The notes beneath the pieces were generated by a model that saw only the letters and a program-made list of their open reading frames with translations, had not been told where the DNA came from and did no database searches. A program made the translations under genes and the position numbers. A stretch of DNA of 64,000 nucleotides from a bacterium (lineage in GTDB: Bacteria > Actinomycetota > Acidimicrobiia > Acidimicrobiales > Bin134), in contig JAPPAP010000019.1 of assembly GCA_026705465.1 (NCBI GenBank), positions 1 through 64,000 of the forward strand, written 5' to 3'. This document shows positions 36,009 through 45,541 of this stretch, piece by piece. Positions within the stretch are counted from its first letter, which is position 1, and each line of letters begins with the position of its first letter.

Positions 36009-37247
36009 ATGCTTACAGCCATGAGATTTGCCCTTGACCAGGCCGAATGCACCGAGGCCGCCGATACCGCGGGAGGCGGTTGCGGGGCGGCGGTGTGCGT
36101 CAGCGCCGTGGACGTTGCAGGTCTCGCGGAATAAGGGCTGCGGGCGCGGATCAGCTCGATTGGTAAGGCCGAGTCGATGCTGGCGGCGATGAAGTCGCTG
36201 GCCATCGCGGAGGCAACCCGGCGCTCCAGTGCGATCAACGCAGAGCGGATCGTGTCCGAAGAGCTGCGATCTTCCAAGCGGGCCGCCCGCCACGATGTGC
36301 GAAACGCCGAGCGCCTGGCCTCGCTGCCGGCCGCCAGCGAGGCATTGGCCGCAGGCGAGATCACCGAGCCCCACGCCCGGCTGATCGCCAGGGCCTCCTC
36401 TGAGGGGCCGATCGACGAGCAGGTGCTCGTGGATGCGGCCAAGGCTGAGCGGATCGACGATTTCTCCAAGACCATGCGCCGCCACCAACAGGAAATGTCC
36501 GGCGACGACGGCATGTCCATCCTCGAGGCCCAGCGAAACAGGCGCGCCTCGCGGATGTTCAAGAGCCCCGACACCGGCATGTTCATATGGAACGCCGAGT
36601 TCGACCCGACAACCGGCCAGCACATCGCCGCGGTCGTTGCCGCCAAAGAGCGCGACCTGTGGAACCAGGAAGACCCCAAAGCCCGCCGCACGCCCCAACA
36701 GCGCATGGCCGACGCGCTGGCCGAGCTGATCTTGGAACCAGAAAAGAACAAGGCCAAAGGCATCGCTCTAGTGCTGGTGGCCGACTACGACGCCGCCAGC
36801 CGGGAACTGGTCAATGCCCGGTTCTGCGACGGCAGCCCACTTCCCATGCCGGAACTGGTCCGCCTGGCCCTCAAAGCCGACATCTTCCCCGCCGTATTCG
36901 ACGCCAAGACCCAGAACCTGTGGCTCGGACGCACCCGTCGCACCGCCACCGACGCCCAGCGCATCGCCCTGATGGTCCGCGACCAGGGCTGCATCGGCTG
37001 CGGCACTGCCCCCGACCGATGCTTCTCCCACCACGTCAAGTTCTGGAGAAACGGTGGGCCCACCGACTACCCCAACCTCGTCCTCGTTTGTAACGACTGC
37101 CACCACGACATCCACGACCACGGCTTCCAAACCACCCAAGATCCCGACACCGGTCGCTGGAAAACCCACCCCCCACCCGACCCCTACCCCGACACCGGAA
37201 CAACCAACTGGCAACCCACCCACACCAACTCCGTGCTACTCAACTGA
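36009..37247 (+). pseudogene. DUF222/13E12-type HNH endonuclease gene with an in-frame stop
   Basis: The same frame runs from ATG 36009 (MLTAMRFALDQAECTEA) through VDVAGLAE, then TAA at 36132-36134, then GLRARISSIGKAESMLAA and on to 37247. Downstream is a full DUF222 region (AERLASLPAASEALAAGEIT, EPHARLIARASSE) and a C-terminal HNH domain (DQGCIGCGTAPDRC, FSHHVKFWRNGGPTDYPNL, LVCNDCHHDIHDHGF). The stop would be GAA by a single change. Reinitiation at ATG 36177 could still give a 356-residue protein with the HNH domain whole. Such genes are multi-copy, possibly selfish, in actinobacteria. Confidence 0.75.
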
Positions 37248-37263
37248 AGCTCAGAAAAATTTG

Positions 37264-37305
37264 GCCCCAGATGACGAGGGTCGGGGATCGGAGAAGATCT
37301 GGGGC
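37264..37305. terminator. Inverted repeat between convergent genes
   Basis: GCCCCAGAT (37264-37272) pairs perfectly with ATCTGGGGC (37297-37305) across a 24-base spacer, in the gap between the HNH gene and the convergent small coiled-coil gene. No strong U-tract follows. It may act as a bidirectional terminator. Confidence 0.4.
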
Positions 37306-37346
37306 AAGGTCAAGGGCTTGCCGCCAGCGGCTGATGAAGGGCAGTT

Positions 37347-37640
37347 TCAGCCCAGGGCCACGGCCAAAATCGCGCCCCAGGTCGGGAGCGACAAATCCAA
37401 CATGGTGAACACCATCGTGCGGGTTTGTCTGGCGAACTGAAGCGCCATCTGGCCCTGGAACTCCTTGTTCTCGGCCCGCAGCATCTTGAACTCGGCCGCG
37501 GCTTCGGTGCGGATGCTGGTGAATCCGGTGTTCATCTCGGTGCGAAGGCGTCCTTCAAGGGCATCGATGGCCTTGTGGGTGCCCTTGATGTCGTCTTTAG
37601 TGGCGAGATCGTGCCAGTGGACGGCGGGCAGGCTCTCCAT
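37347..37640 (-). CDS. Small coiled-coil protein with C-terminal membrane anchor
   Basis: 97 residues: LATKDDIKGTHKAIDALEGR, LRTEMNTGFTSIRTEAAAEF and KMLRAENKEFQGQMALQFAR form a coiled coil, and VFTMLDLSLPTWGAILAVAL ends the protein as a membrane segment. This layout is common in bacteria near restriction or toxin-like genes and in CCDC90-like proteins, but function is unknown. The start ATG 37640 lies six bases after the pterin dehydratase stop. Confidence 0.65.
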   Translation of the reverse strand: MESLPAVHWHDLATKDDIKGTHKAIDALEGRLRTEMNTGFTSIRTEAAAEFKMLRAENKEFQGQMALQFARQTRTMVFTMLDLSLPTWGAILAVALG

Positions 37641-37646
37641 CAGAAC

Positions 37647-37946
37647 TTAGACCAGGGCGTTGACGCGGCGGGCGAACTCGAGATCCAACTCAGTGAGGCC
37701 ACCGGCCGCGTGGTTGGTGATGGCGATCTCTACGGTGGACCATACGTTGGACCACTCGGGATGATGAAACAGACGCTCGGAGATAAGGGCCACTCGGGAC
37801 ATAAAGCCGAAGGCCTCGGAGAAGTCAGAGAAATTGAAGGTGGCGGCGAGCTTGTCGCCTTGGCGCTCCCAGCCGGGAAGGTCGGCTAGGGCAGCCGAAA
37901 TCTCCTCGTCGGTCAACAGTCTCTTGGCATCGGCGTCTACGCCCAT
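37647..37946 (-). CDS. Pterin-4-alpha-carbinolamine dehydratase
   Basis: 99-residue DCoH/PhhB-like protein that dehydrates 4a-hydroxytetrahydropterin. Motifs: LTDEEISAALADLPGW, LAATFNFSDFSEAFGFM, FHHPEWSNVWSTVEI (active-site HHPEW) and ITNHAAGGLTELDLEFA (second active-site His). It overlaps the end of the second sufC by ten bases, so it is transcribed with the suf genes. No aromatic amino-acid hydroxylase is in the window; in many bacteria this protein occurs without one. Confidence 0.92.
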   Translation of the reverse strand: MGVDADAKRLLTDEEISAALADLPGWERQGDKLAATFNFSDFSEAFGFMSRVALISERLFHHPEWSNVWSTVEIAITNHAAGGLTELDLEFARRVNALV

Positions 37947-38743
37947 GGGTCTCCTCCTAGGTGGATCTCAACCGGTGATTCGGCCCGGGTGTCGATCCAG
38001 GGATCGTAACCAGTCTCCTCCAGCTGGGCAGCCAACTCTGGGCCTCCAGTCTCGGCGATAGCACCTTCGATGAGGATGTGGACCACGTCGGCATGGAGCA
38101 CGGTCAGCAGTCGGCTGAAGTGGGTAATGGCCAGCACCCCGAGATTGTCCTCATGGGTGGCCTGCTCGATGCGATGGCTCACCGCGGCCAGCGCATCCAC
38201 GTCGAGGCCGCTGTCGAGCTCGTCCAAAATAGCGATGCGGGGCCGGAGCACGCCGAGCTGCACCGCCTCACTCCGCTTCATCTCGCCTCCCGACAGGTCG
38301 ACATTCAGCGAGCGATACAAGAGATCAAGATCGAATCCAACCAAATCGGCCTCAGCAACAACCTGAGACTCGACGGCGCTGCGATCTCCCCCAGTAGCGG
38401 CCACCGCTTCTTCCAGCATGATTTCCAAGCCCACTCCCGGCACCTCAGTGGGGTACTGCTGGGTAGAGAACAAACCGGCATGGGCCCGCTCCCAAGGGGA
38501 CAGATCCAACAGGTTGACGCCGTTCAAAGTGATCGATCCCGCGGTGACCTCATAGCCAGGACGGCCCATGATGGCGTAGGCCAGGGTCGACTTCCCTGAT
38601 CCGTTGGGCCCCATTACGGCATGAACTTCGCCCGATGCCACCCGCAGGTCAACCCCATTGAGCACCATTTGCCCGCCAACTCGAACATGGAGGCCCTCAA
38701 CAACCAATTCGCTCTTGGCTGTCTCTTTCTTCGACTCACTCAT
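37937..38743 (-). CDS. sufC: Fe-S cluster assembly ATPase SufC (copy 2)
   Basis: 268 residues. Walker A MGPNGSGKSTLAYAIMG, Q-loop LFSTQQYPTEVPGVGLEIML, signature NVDLSGGEMKRSEAVQLG, Walker B RIAILDELDSGLDVDALAAV and H-loop LAITHFSRLL. It stands in the sufB-sufD set and should be the partner of those proteins. Copy 1, in the sufS-sufU set, differs clearly in the Q-loop and signature regions. ATG 38743 overlaps the Rieske gene by eight bases. Confidence 0.95.
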   Translation of the reverse strand: MSESKKETAKSELVVEGLHVRVGGQMVLNGVDLRVASGEVHAVMGPNGSGKSTLAYAIMGRPGYEVTAGSITLNGVNLLDLSPWERAHAGLFSTQQYPTEVPGVGLEIMLEEAVAATGGDRSAVESQVVAEADLVGFDLDLLYRSLNVDLSGGEMKRSEAVQLGVLRPRIAILDELDSGLDVDALAAVSHRIEQATHEDNLGVLAITHFSRLLTVLHADVVHILIEGAIAETGGPELAAQLEETGYDPWIDTRAESPVEIHLGGDPWA

Positions 38744-39086
38744 CCTGGCCGACCTCCAGCCAGACCTGGCCGTCTGCCACACCCACGTCATAGACCGGCA
38801 CCGGACGAGTAGCGGGGAGGGTCTCGGCCTCGCCGGTTTCCAATGAGAACAGGCTGCCGTGCTTCCAGCACTCGATGGTGGCCTCTTCGGGGTCAACCTC
38901 ACCCTCCGCTAGCGAATAGTCAGCATGGCTGCATATGTCGCCCAGGGCGTAGAGATCATCTCCCAAGCGAATGACTGCGACCTTGTGGACCAGGCCGCTG
39001 GCCTCGACGTCGAACCGCCGGGCCTCTCCGTCGGCCAGCTCGTCGAGTGGGCACAGTGTGATCCTCGTGATCTGGTCAGAGCTCAC
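38736..39086 (-). CDS. Rieske [2Fe-2S] ferredoxin
   Basis: 116-residue soluble Rieske protein, of the class serving as electron carrier for non-haem oxygenases. Cluster ligands: DICSHADYSLAEG (CxH) and IECWKHGSLFSLETG (CxxH). It lies between sufD and sufC and overlaps both. Rieske genes are found in suf operons of several actinobacteria; the role in cluster assembly is not established. Confidence 0.92.
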   Translation of the reverse strand: MSSDQITRITLCPLDELADGEARRFDVEASGLVHKVAVIRLGDDLYALGDICSHADYSLAEGEVDPEEATIECWKHGSLFSLETGEAETLPATRPVPVYDVGVADGQVWLEVGQDE

Positions 39087-40348
39087 GATCCGCTCCCGTT
39101 GCCCGCATGATGGTGGCTCAACCCCGCGATCTTGGCCTGAAGCCGATCGCGCACCGCCGGTACCGCCCCTGCTACGGGAAACTGATCCAGCACCTCATCG
39201 AAGAACCCGGTCACGATGAGGCGCTCGGCGGTCTCGGTGGGCACTCCTCGGCTTTCCAAGTAGAACAGCTGCTCGCCGTCGATGGGACCCACTGCGGAGG
39301 CGTGGCTGCAGTGGACCTCGTTGTTCTCGATCTCCAGGTTGGGCACCGACTCGGCCCAGGCATCTTCCGACAGCTTGATGTTCCGGTTGGTCTGGTAGGC
39401 GTTGGTGCCCCGGGCATCGGGTCGCACCCGAATCAGCCCGGTGTACACCGACCGGGAGGCGTCGTCCACGGCACCCTTGAACAGCAGGCTGCTGGTGGTA
39501 TCCGGAGCGGCATGATCCTGGAAAGTGCGGAAGTCCAGCGTCTGCTCGCCATCACCGAAATACAGCGAGATCAGATCGCCTGTGGCCCCCCGACCCGACA
39601 AGTGGGTGTCCAGCCGCGTCCGGGCGTATGCCCCGCCGAGCGCGGCGGTTGATGCCCTCAAGTGGGCCTGCGAACCGATATGGCTGACCTGCGAGCCGAT
39701 GTGCCACACCTTGGGGCCCAGGTCCTGCACGGCCAGATACCCGACTCGGGCGGCAGCCGCCGCCCTGATCTCGACCACCGGGCTTATGAACGCAGCTACG
39801 TCAGCCGAGCCATAAAGCTCCAGCACTTCAACCGAAGAGTCGGCTCCCGCATCCACAATGAGCCGGGGAAACACCGCTCCCCCATCGGTGTCCAGCCAGT
39901 GTCGGACCACAATGGGTCCTTCCACGCTGGCCCCGGGGGGGATATGCACCAGAACAGGCTCTACTGAGAAGGCCGCGTTCATGAGGGCGAACAGGTCCAC
40001 GTCCACCGAGGCGGCCAGGTCGGCGTCGCTCTCCGACATTGGCCGGATCTCCACGCCTTGGGCCGCGGCTTCGGAAGCAAGCTCAACCGCGCACAATCTG
40101 CCGTTGCTGATGTCAGCGATTCCGATGTGATCAGGGGCCGATGCCGGAGATTGAGCGCCAGGGTCGGCCGCCAGCTGATAGCGGCTGAGGTCTAACTGGC
40201 CGATCGGCGTATACCGCCACACCTCTTCCTCCACCGAGGGCATGGGCGCAGCAGCCACCTGCTCTGCGGCAGCAATCCGTCGCTGGACCAGCCAATCGGG
40301 GCCGGGGATGGCTCCGGCCGCATCGGGGGTGAACTGGGTTTCGATCAC
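39083..40348 (-). CDS. sufD: Fe-S cluster assembly protein SufD
   Basis: Scaffold partner of SufB and SufC; 421 residues with the right-handed beta-helix core. Motifs: VEEEVWRYTPIGQLDLSRY, HIPPGASVEGPIVVRHWL, LDTHLSGRGATGDLISLYFG, DFRTFQDHAAPDTTSSLLFK, NAYQTNRNIKLSEDAWAESV and NLEIENNEVHCSHASAVGPI, which hold the conserved Cys-His. The start ATG 40348 overlaps the Cys-rich ORF stop by four bases. Confidence 0.96.
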   Translation of the reverse strand: MIETQFTPDAAGAIPGPDWLVQRRIAAAEQVAAAPMPSVEEEVWRYTPIGQLDLSRYQLAADPGAQSPASAPDHIGIADISNGRLCAVELASEAAAQGVEIRPMSESDADLAASVDVDLFALMNAAFSVEPVLVHIPPGASVEGPIVVRHWLDTDGGAVFPRLIVDAGADSSVEVLELYGSADVAAFISPVVEIRAAAAARVGYLAVQDLGPKVWHIGSQVSHIGSQAHLRASTAALGGAYARTRLDTHLSGRGATGDLISLYFGDGEQTLDFRTFQDHAAPDTTSSLLFKGAVDDASRSVYTGLIRVRPDARGTNAYQTNRNIKLSEDAWAESVPNLEIENNEVHCSHASAVGPIDGEQLFYLESRGVPTETAERLIVTGFFDEVLDQFPVAGAVPAVRDRLQAKIAGLSHHHAGNGSGS

Positions 40349-40715
40349 GTACGCCGACGGCGCTTTCGCCGTTTCGCCTTTCCGCCGCCGCCTGCTCTCG
40401 ACCGCCGCCGGGACTTCTCCTTCTCCAATTCGGCCAGCACCCTGGGGCCCGCTTCATTCACGATGTCTTCGGCCGCGTCCAACAGGGCACCGATGCTCTC
40501 GTCGCTGCCCACACTGGCCGGCGCATCAGGAGTTGGCGGCGTAACCAAGGTTCCGTGCGACCAGTTGACATCCACCATGCGGCGCTCATAGGCAGAGCAG
40601 TCTTCGGGACAGCGCCAAGGGGCCTCGGGGGCCAAGTCCAAATCGCACTTCCGCACGGTTTCCCCATTGGGGTATGACCGGCTCTCGAAGTACTTGCAAT
40701 CCTGCCGCATGGGCA

Positions 40716-40716
<1 letters not shown>
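40345..40716 (-). CDS. Small Cys-containing protein within the suf operon, unknown function
   Basis: 123 residues. The N-terminal 45 contain four cysteines in MRQDCKYFESRSYPNGETV, VRKCDLDLAPEAPWRC and PEDCSAYERRMVD (C6, C24, C36, C40 approximately), a spacing fit for one zinc or Fe-S site. The middle is acidic and helical; the C-terminus is very basic (EKSRRRSRAGGGGKAKRRK). It shares one base with sufB (TAATG) and four with sufD, so it is made with the scaffold. I do not recognise a named family. It may be a client, a metal donor or a regulator of SufBCD (inference). Confidence 0.8.
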
Positions 40717-42119
<1,403 letters not shown>

Positions 42120-42171
42120 ATCCAAATCCTAGTTGCAGGGGTGACGTGGTTGATCTGAATACTACCGGCGG

Positions 42172-42690
42172 TCAACCCAATAGGCGCATCTCAGCGCGAT
42201 ATCGATGGCACCGGTCCACATAGCCCTGGGCGTCCTCTCGATTCTGCCCCTCGGCCATGTGGCCCTCCCGGATTTTGGCGGGCACGCCAATGGCCAGAGC
42301 CAGCGGGGGGATCTTCATGTGGTTGGTCACCACCGCGCTGGCCCCCACCAGCGCGCCCCGGCCTACGACCGCTTCGTGCAATACCACTGCGGCGACGCCG
42401 ACCAGCGCCTCGTCTTCTACCGTGCAGCCTTCTAAGTGGGCCAGATGGCCGACGGTGACGTCGTTGCCCACCACCGTGGCCAGCTCATCGGTGTTGTGGA
42501 TGACGGCGTTGTCCTGGATGGAGGTGCGGTCGCCAATGGTGATCCCAGCTCCATCGCCGCGAAGCACCGTCCCCGGCCAAATCGTCGACTCGGCCCCCAC
42601 GCTGACCCGGCCGATGATCACCGCCTGCGGGTGCACAAACGCCTCAGGGTGAATGTCGGGCTCAATGTCCCCCAGTGCGTAGATCGGCAT
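42172..42690 (-). CDS. Gamma-carbonic anhydrase-like hexapeptide protein
   Basis: 172-residue left-handed beta-helix: DIEPDIHPEAFVHPQAVIIG, RVSVGAESTIWPGTVLRGDG, TSIQDNAVIHNTDELATVVG, VTVGHLAHLEGCTVEDEALV. His ligands 1 and 2 (VIHN and VGH) are present, but at the third position, five residues after VGH, there is Glu (GHLAHLEGC) where YrdA and Cam have His; a His sits two residues earlier. Zinc binding may be altered. Enzyme activity is doubtful in this subfamily. It is 51 bases downstream of nothing shared with sufB: both are minus but sufB lies after it. Confidence 0.85.
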   Translation of the reverse strand: MPIYALGDIEPDIHPEAFVHPQAVIIGRVSVGAESTIWPGTVLRGDGAGITIGDRTSIQDNAVIHNTDELATVVGNDVTVGHLAHLEGCTVEDEALVGVAAVVLHEAVVGRGALVGASAVVTNHMKIPPLALAIGVPAKIREGHMAEGQNREDAQGYVDRCHRYRAEMRLLG

Positions 42691-42709
42691 GGCTCTCTGG
42701 TCCTAGCAA

Positions 42710-43207
42710 TTAGCCCATTGGATCGAAAGAGCCGTACTTGCCGGCCAAGAACACCAGTGGCCCCACGTCGTCTCGCTGCACACTCAGATCCAAGACCCGG
42801 CCGAGGACGATCCAGTGGTCGCCTCCCTCAACAATCTGGTCGATCTCGCAGTCGATCCAGGCCAGGGAGGACTCGAATATGGGAGCACCGGTGATTTTCG
42901 TCGTCCACTCCAAGCCAGCGAACTTGTCCTCAGCCTTGGAGGCGAAGAGGTTGGACATGTCCCCTTGGTCTTCGGCCAGGATGTTCACCCCGAAATGGCC
43001 GGCGGCCTCGATGGCCGGCCAGCTGGTGGACGACTTGCCCGGCATAAACATGACCAGTGGCGGGTCGAGCGATACCGAGCCGAAGGAACCGATGGCCAGC
43101 CCGGCAGGCCCGTCGGAACCGGCGGCGGTGACCACGGTCACGCCGGTGGGGAAGTGTCCGAGCACTTGGCGGAAGAAGGCCGAGTCGAACGGCGGGCTGT
43201 CAGACAC
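42710..43207 (-). CDS. Flavin reductase-domain protein
   Basis: 165 residues of the FMN-binding split-barrel family that supplies reduced flavin to monooxygenases: FRQVLGHFPTGVTVVTA, GLAIGSFGSVSLDPPLVMF, FGVNILAEDQGDMSNLFAS, SLAWIDCEIDQIVEGGDHW and VFLAGKYGSFDP. The partner is not obvious; the LLM flavin-dependent oxidoreductase at 54344 is a candidate by type only. ATG 43207. Nineteen bases before the gamma-carbonic anhydrase-like gene, so co-transcribed. Confidence 0.9.
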   Translation of the reverse strand: MSDSPPFDSAFFRQVLGHFPTGVTVVTAAGSDGPAGLAIGSFGSVSLDPPLVMFMPGKSSTSWPAIEAAGHFGVNILAEDQGDMSNLFASKAEDKFAGLEWTTKITGAPIFESSLAWIDCEIDQIVEGGDHWIVLGRVLDLSVQRDDVGPLVFLAGKYGSFDPMG

Positions 43208-43254
43208 ATGGACTCCTTGGGGAGGGGACAGACTTTGCCCCGGTCAGCAAAAGG

Positions 43255-44184
43255 TTAGTGGCTGCCCTCTGGCAACCCCGCGTTGGGCAAGTTGGCTGTG
43301 CCCTCGTCGTCAATGACGGCAATGCCATCAGATACCAGTCCGGCCATGATCCGCTCAGCCCGTACCAGGTCATCCGGCCAGCCGGCAGCCATTGCCAAGT
43401 CGGGCCTGGGTACGGGGCCATGACGGAGTGCGGCCACCAGTCGGCCTCTCCCCTGGCGATCGGATCCCTCGAAGCGAGACTGGCCACCGCTCACCCGAGC
43501 CGAGCCGTCGGCTGGGTCGGTCCCCTGCCCTTGCCATCGGCAGATCGAGCGCACCGGACACTGATCGCAGCGGGGAGTCCGACGGGTACACACCTGAGCG
43601 GCCAGATCGAGCAGGGCCTGGTTCCAAGCCCAGCCCGAGCCGTCAGGAACCGCGGCGTCGGCGGTTGCCTGGGCCTCGACAGCACTCAAGCGGTGACCCT
43701 GCCAGCGGGCCAGCACCCGGCCCACGTTGGTATCCACGACGCCTACGTCGTCCTCATAGGCGAACGCCAGCACCGCTCGAGCGGTGTACGGGCCTACACC
43801 GGGGAGCTTCAGCAGAGCGGAGAGATCATGCGGGGGGCTTCCCCCGTGCAACTCGACGAGCTGCTGGGCACAGCGATGCAACTGCACGGCTCTGCGGTTG
43901 TATCCCAATCCGTCCCACGCTCGGATCACCGAGGCAACCGGGGCTGCTGCACAGACCGACGCGGTGGGGTACTCCTCAAGAAACGCCAGATATCGGGGCA
44001 CTACCCGGAAAGTCTGGGTCTGCTGGAGCATGACCTCTGACACCAGGATCTCCCAGGGGTCCCGGGTGCGGCGCCAGGGAAGGTCTCTGCGGTGGCGTTC
44101 CCCCCAGGCCATGAGCGCGGTTTGCGCCTCGGTCGTCGACAGCAATCTCAACCCGCCGGAGTCCGGATACTCCCCCTCAGTCAA
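43255..44184 (-). CDS. mutY: A/G-specific adenine DNA glycosylase MutY
   Basis: Removes adenine mispaired with 8-oxoguanine; 309 residues. Motifs: RDLPWRRTRDPWEILVSEVM (catalytic Glu in SEVMLQQT), AWDGLGYNRRAVQLH, LLKLPGVGPYTARAVLAFA (helix-hairpin-helix), VGVVDTNVGRVLARW (catalytic Asp) and the [4Fe-4S] loop VCTRRTPRCDQCPVRSIC. The C-terminal NUDIX-like domain of E. coli MutY is lacking; the short tail resembles other actinobacterial forms. Overlaps the next upstream gene by ATGA. Confidence 0.95.
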   Translation of the reverse strand: MTEGEYPDSGGLRLLSTTEAQTALMAWGERHRRDLPWRRTRDPWEILVSEVMLQQTQTFRVVPRYLAFLEEYPTASVCAAAPVASVIRAWDGLGYNRRAVQLHRCAQQLVELHGGSPPHDLSALLKLPGVGPYTARAVLAFAYEDDVGVVDTNVGRVLARWQGHRLSAVEAQATADAAVPDGSGWAWNQALLDLAAQVCTRRTPRCDQCPVRSICRWQGQGTDPADGSARVSGGQSRFEGSDRQGRGRLVAALRHGPVPRPDLAMAAGWPDDLVRAERIMAGLVSDGIAVIDDEGTANLPNAGLPEGSH

Positions 44185-44981
44185 ATGGCTGCGCAGAACA
44201 ACTCGGGGACCACGGGGCAGTCGGTGCTGGATACCGCCTCGGGCACCGAGACCAGTCCATCGGGGCCGGCGACTCGATCTACCAAGGCGAGCGGCACGAT
44301 CTCTTCATCAGCCTCCCACGCCTCGACCATTCCCAACGCCCGCTCGATAAGCGAGCTCCACATAGGGCCGGGAAGAACCGTTCCCTTGCCGGCAATCAGC
44401 CATACCGGCACGCCAGCGGCGTGGGCAACCGCCGCAGCAGCGCGAGATCCGGCAACGGCGAGAAACTCATCAGGGCCGACTGCGGCCGTCTCCAACAGCA
44501 CCACGTCCGCTGAAGCGGCGGCCGCTCCCAGCCCGCTCTCGGCCACCTCATCAACCCAGCCGTCCTGCTCCGACAAGCGGCGTACCAGATGGTGGCCCTC
44601 GCCCAGCGCGTCCACCACCAACACCCGGAGATCGCCCCGCAGCCGGAGGGCACGGCCGATCAAGTCGGGCCATCCGAGCACGCAGACGGCGGCCTCGACG
44701 GGCAGTTGGCGCGACAAGAGGCGGGCGGTTCTGTCCTCGGAGATTGCCTCCATGCACGCCCGGACCTCAGACCGGGGATCGGCCGCAGTGAGAACCCGAG
44801 ACGCAAGCCACATGAGCGGACCCGAAGACGGCTGGCGGGCGAGCATCCGCCGACAGGTGGTAACCAGCCCCGCTGGGTCGTGACCGAAACTCAATAGCGC
44901 CCCAGCCGTCTCCCGCACCAGCGACTCCTGCCCTACACCGGACGACCGAGCCACGTAGCGCAAGTGTTCGATCGGATGCAC
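44181..44981 (-). CDS. eIF2B-alpha/sugar isomerase-like protein
   Basis: 266 residues. The N-terminal half is helical (HPIEHLRYVARSSGVGQESL, TAGALLSFGHDPAGLVTT); the C-terminal half has the Rossmann-like eIF2B fold: LRVLVVDALGEGHHLVRRL, ASADVVLLETAAVGPDEFLA, VAHAAGVPVWLIAGKGTVLP. Real eIF2B and MtnA proteins have a catalytic Cys/Asp pair that I cannot place here, so it may be a non-enzymatic relative. GTG 44981. Overlaps mutY; a mutY neighbour of this type is common in actinobacteria. Divergent from the thioredoxin-fold gene. Confidence 0.7.
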   Translation of the reverse strand: MHPIEHLRYVARSSGVGQESLVRETAGALLSFGHDPAGLVTTCRRMLARQPSSGPLMWLASRVLTAADPRSEVRACMEAISEDRTARLLSRQLPVEAAVCVLGWPDLIGRALRLRGDLRVLVVDALGEGHHLVRRLSEQDGWVDEVAESGLGAAAASADVVLLETAAVGPDEFLAVAGSRAAAAVAHAAGVPVWLIAGKGTVLPGPMWSSLIERALGMVEAWEADEEIVPLALVDRVAGPDGLVSVPEAVSSTDCPVVPELFCAAI

Positions 44982-45023
44982 GACATGAGGTTATGCCACC
45001 CTCCTGGGGTAACTTCGAATGCG

Positions 45024-45512
45024 ATGTCCACCACGCTCGACGCCGATGTGAACCTCACGCCGCTGCATGGCGAACCCCGTCCAATCGGAGATTGGGTCAC
45101 CGTCTTCCATCTGGTCATGGTGGTGCTCGACCCCTACACCTACGAGAGCTCGTGGCTCATCGACACCACTGGCCGTATCCTGCGCAACTTTGTCGGGGCC
45201 GACTGCCGGGTGGCGTTTTTGGTCACGACCTCCTCCCAAGAGGCTGAGGATTTCCTCGGGCCTTGGACCAATGAAATCCTGACGTTCGCCGATGAGGACC
45301 GCTCTGTGGTGCGGGCCTTGGGGCTGGAGTCGCTGCCGGCCATTGTCCATCTCGACCACCAACTCAACCTGCGGGCCTCCGCTGAAGGCTGGAATCCTCC
45401 GGACTGGCGGGACTTCGCGAGCCAGCTCGGCCAGGCCATGAGCTGGCATCCCCCGGTGATTCCCGCCGACGGCGACCCGTCGCCGTTCGCCGGGACCCCG
45501 GCGTTAGGCTGA
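45024..45512 (+). CDS. Thioredoxin-fold-like hypothetical protein
   Basis: 162 residues. LTPLHGEPRPIGDWVTVFHL, VMVVLDPYTYESSWLIDTTG, CRVAFLVTTSSQEAEDFLGP and ALGLESLPAIVHLDHQLNLR follow the order of a peroxiredoxin/thioredoxin-like fold, including a cis-Pro-like LPA, but no CxxC is present, so it is unlikely to be a redox enzyme. ATG 45024. It ends 29 bases before fumarase on the same strand, so they may be co-transcribed. Divergent promoter region 44982-45023. Confidence 0.6.
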   Translation: MSTTLDADVNLTPLHGEPRPIGDWVTVFHLVMVVLDPYTYESSWLIDTTGRILRNFVGADCRVAFLVTTSSQEAEDFLGPWTNEILTFADEDRSVVRALGLESLPAIVHLDHQLNLRASAEGWNPPDWRDFASQLGQAMSWHPPVIPADGDPSPFAGTPALG

Positions 45513-45541
45513 ATAGAACCCCCGTTGATTGAACCAAGCCA

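Noticed and set aside
33303..37247. Genomic island between the suf sets
   Set aside because: There is an AT-rich gap and a broken HNH gene, but no integrase, tRNA or flanking direct repeats, so the boundaries cannot be supported.
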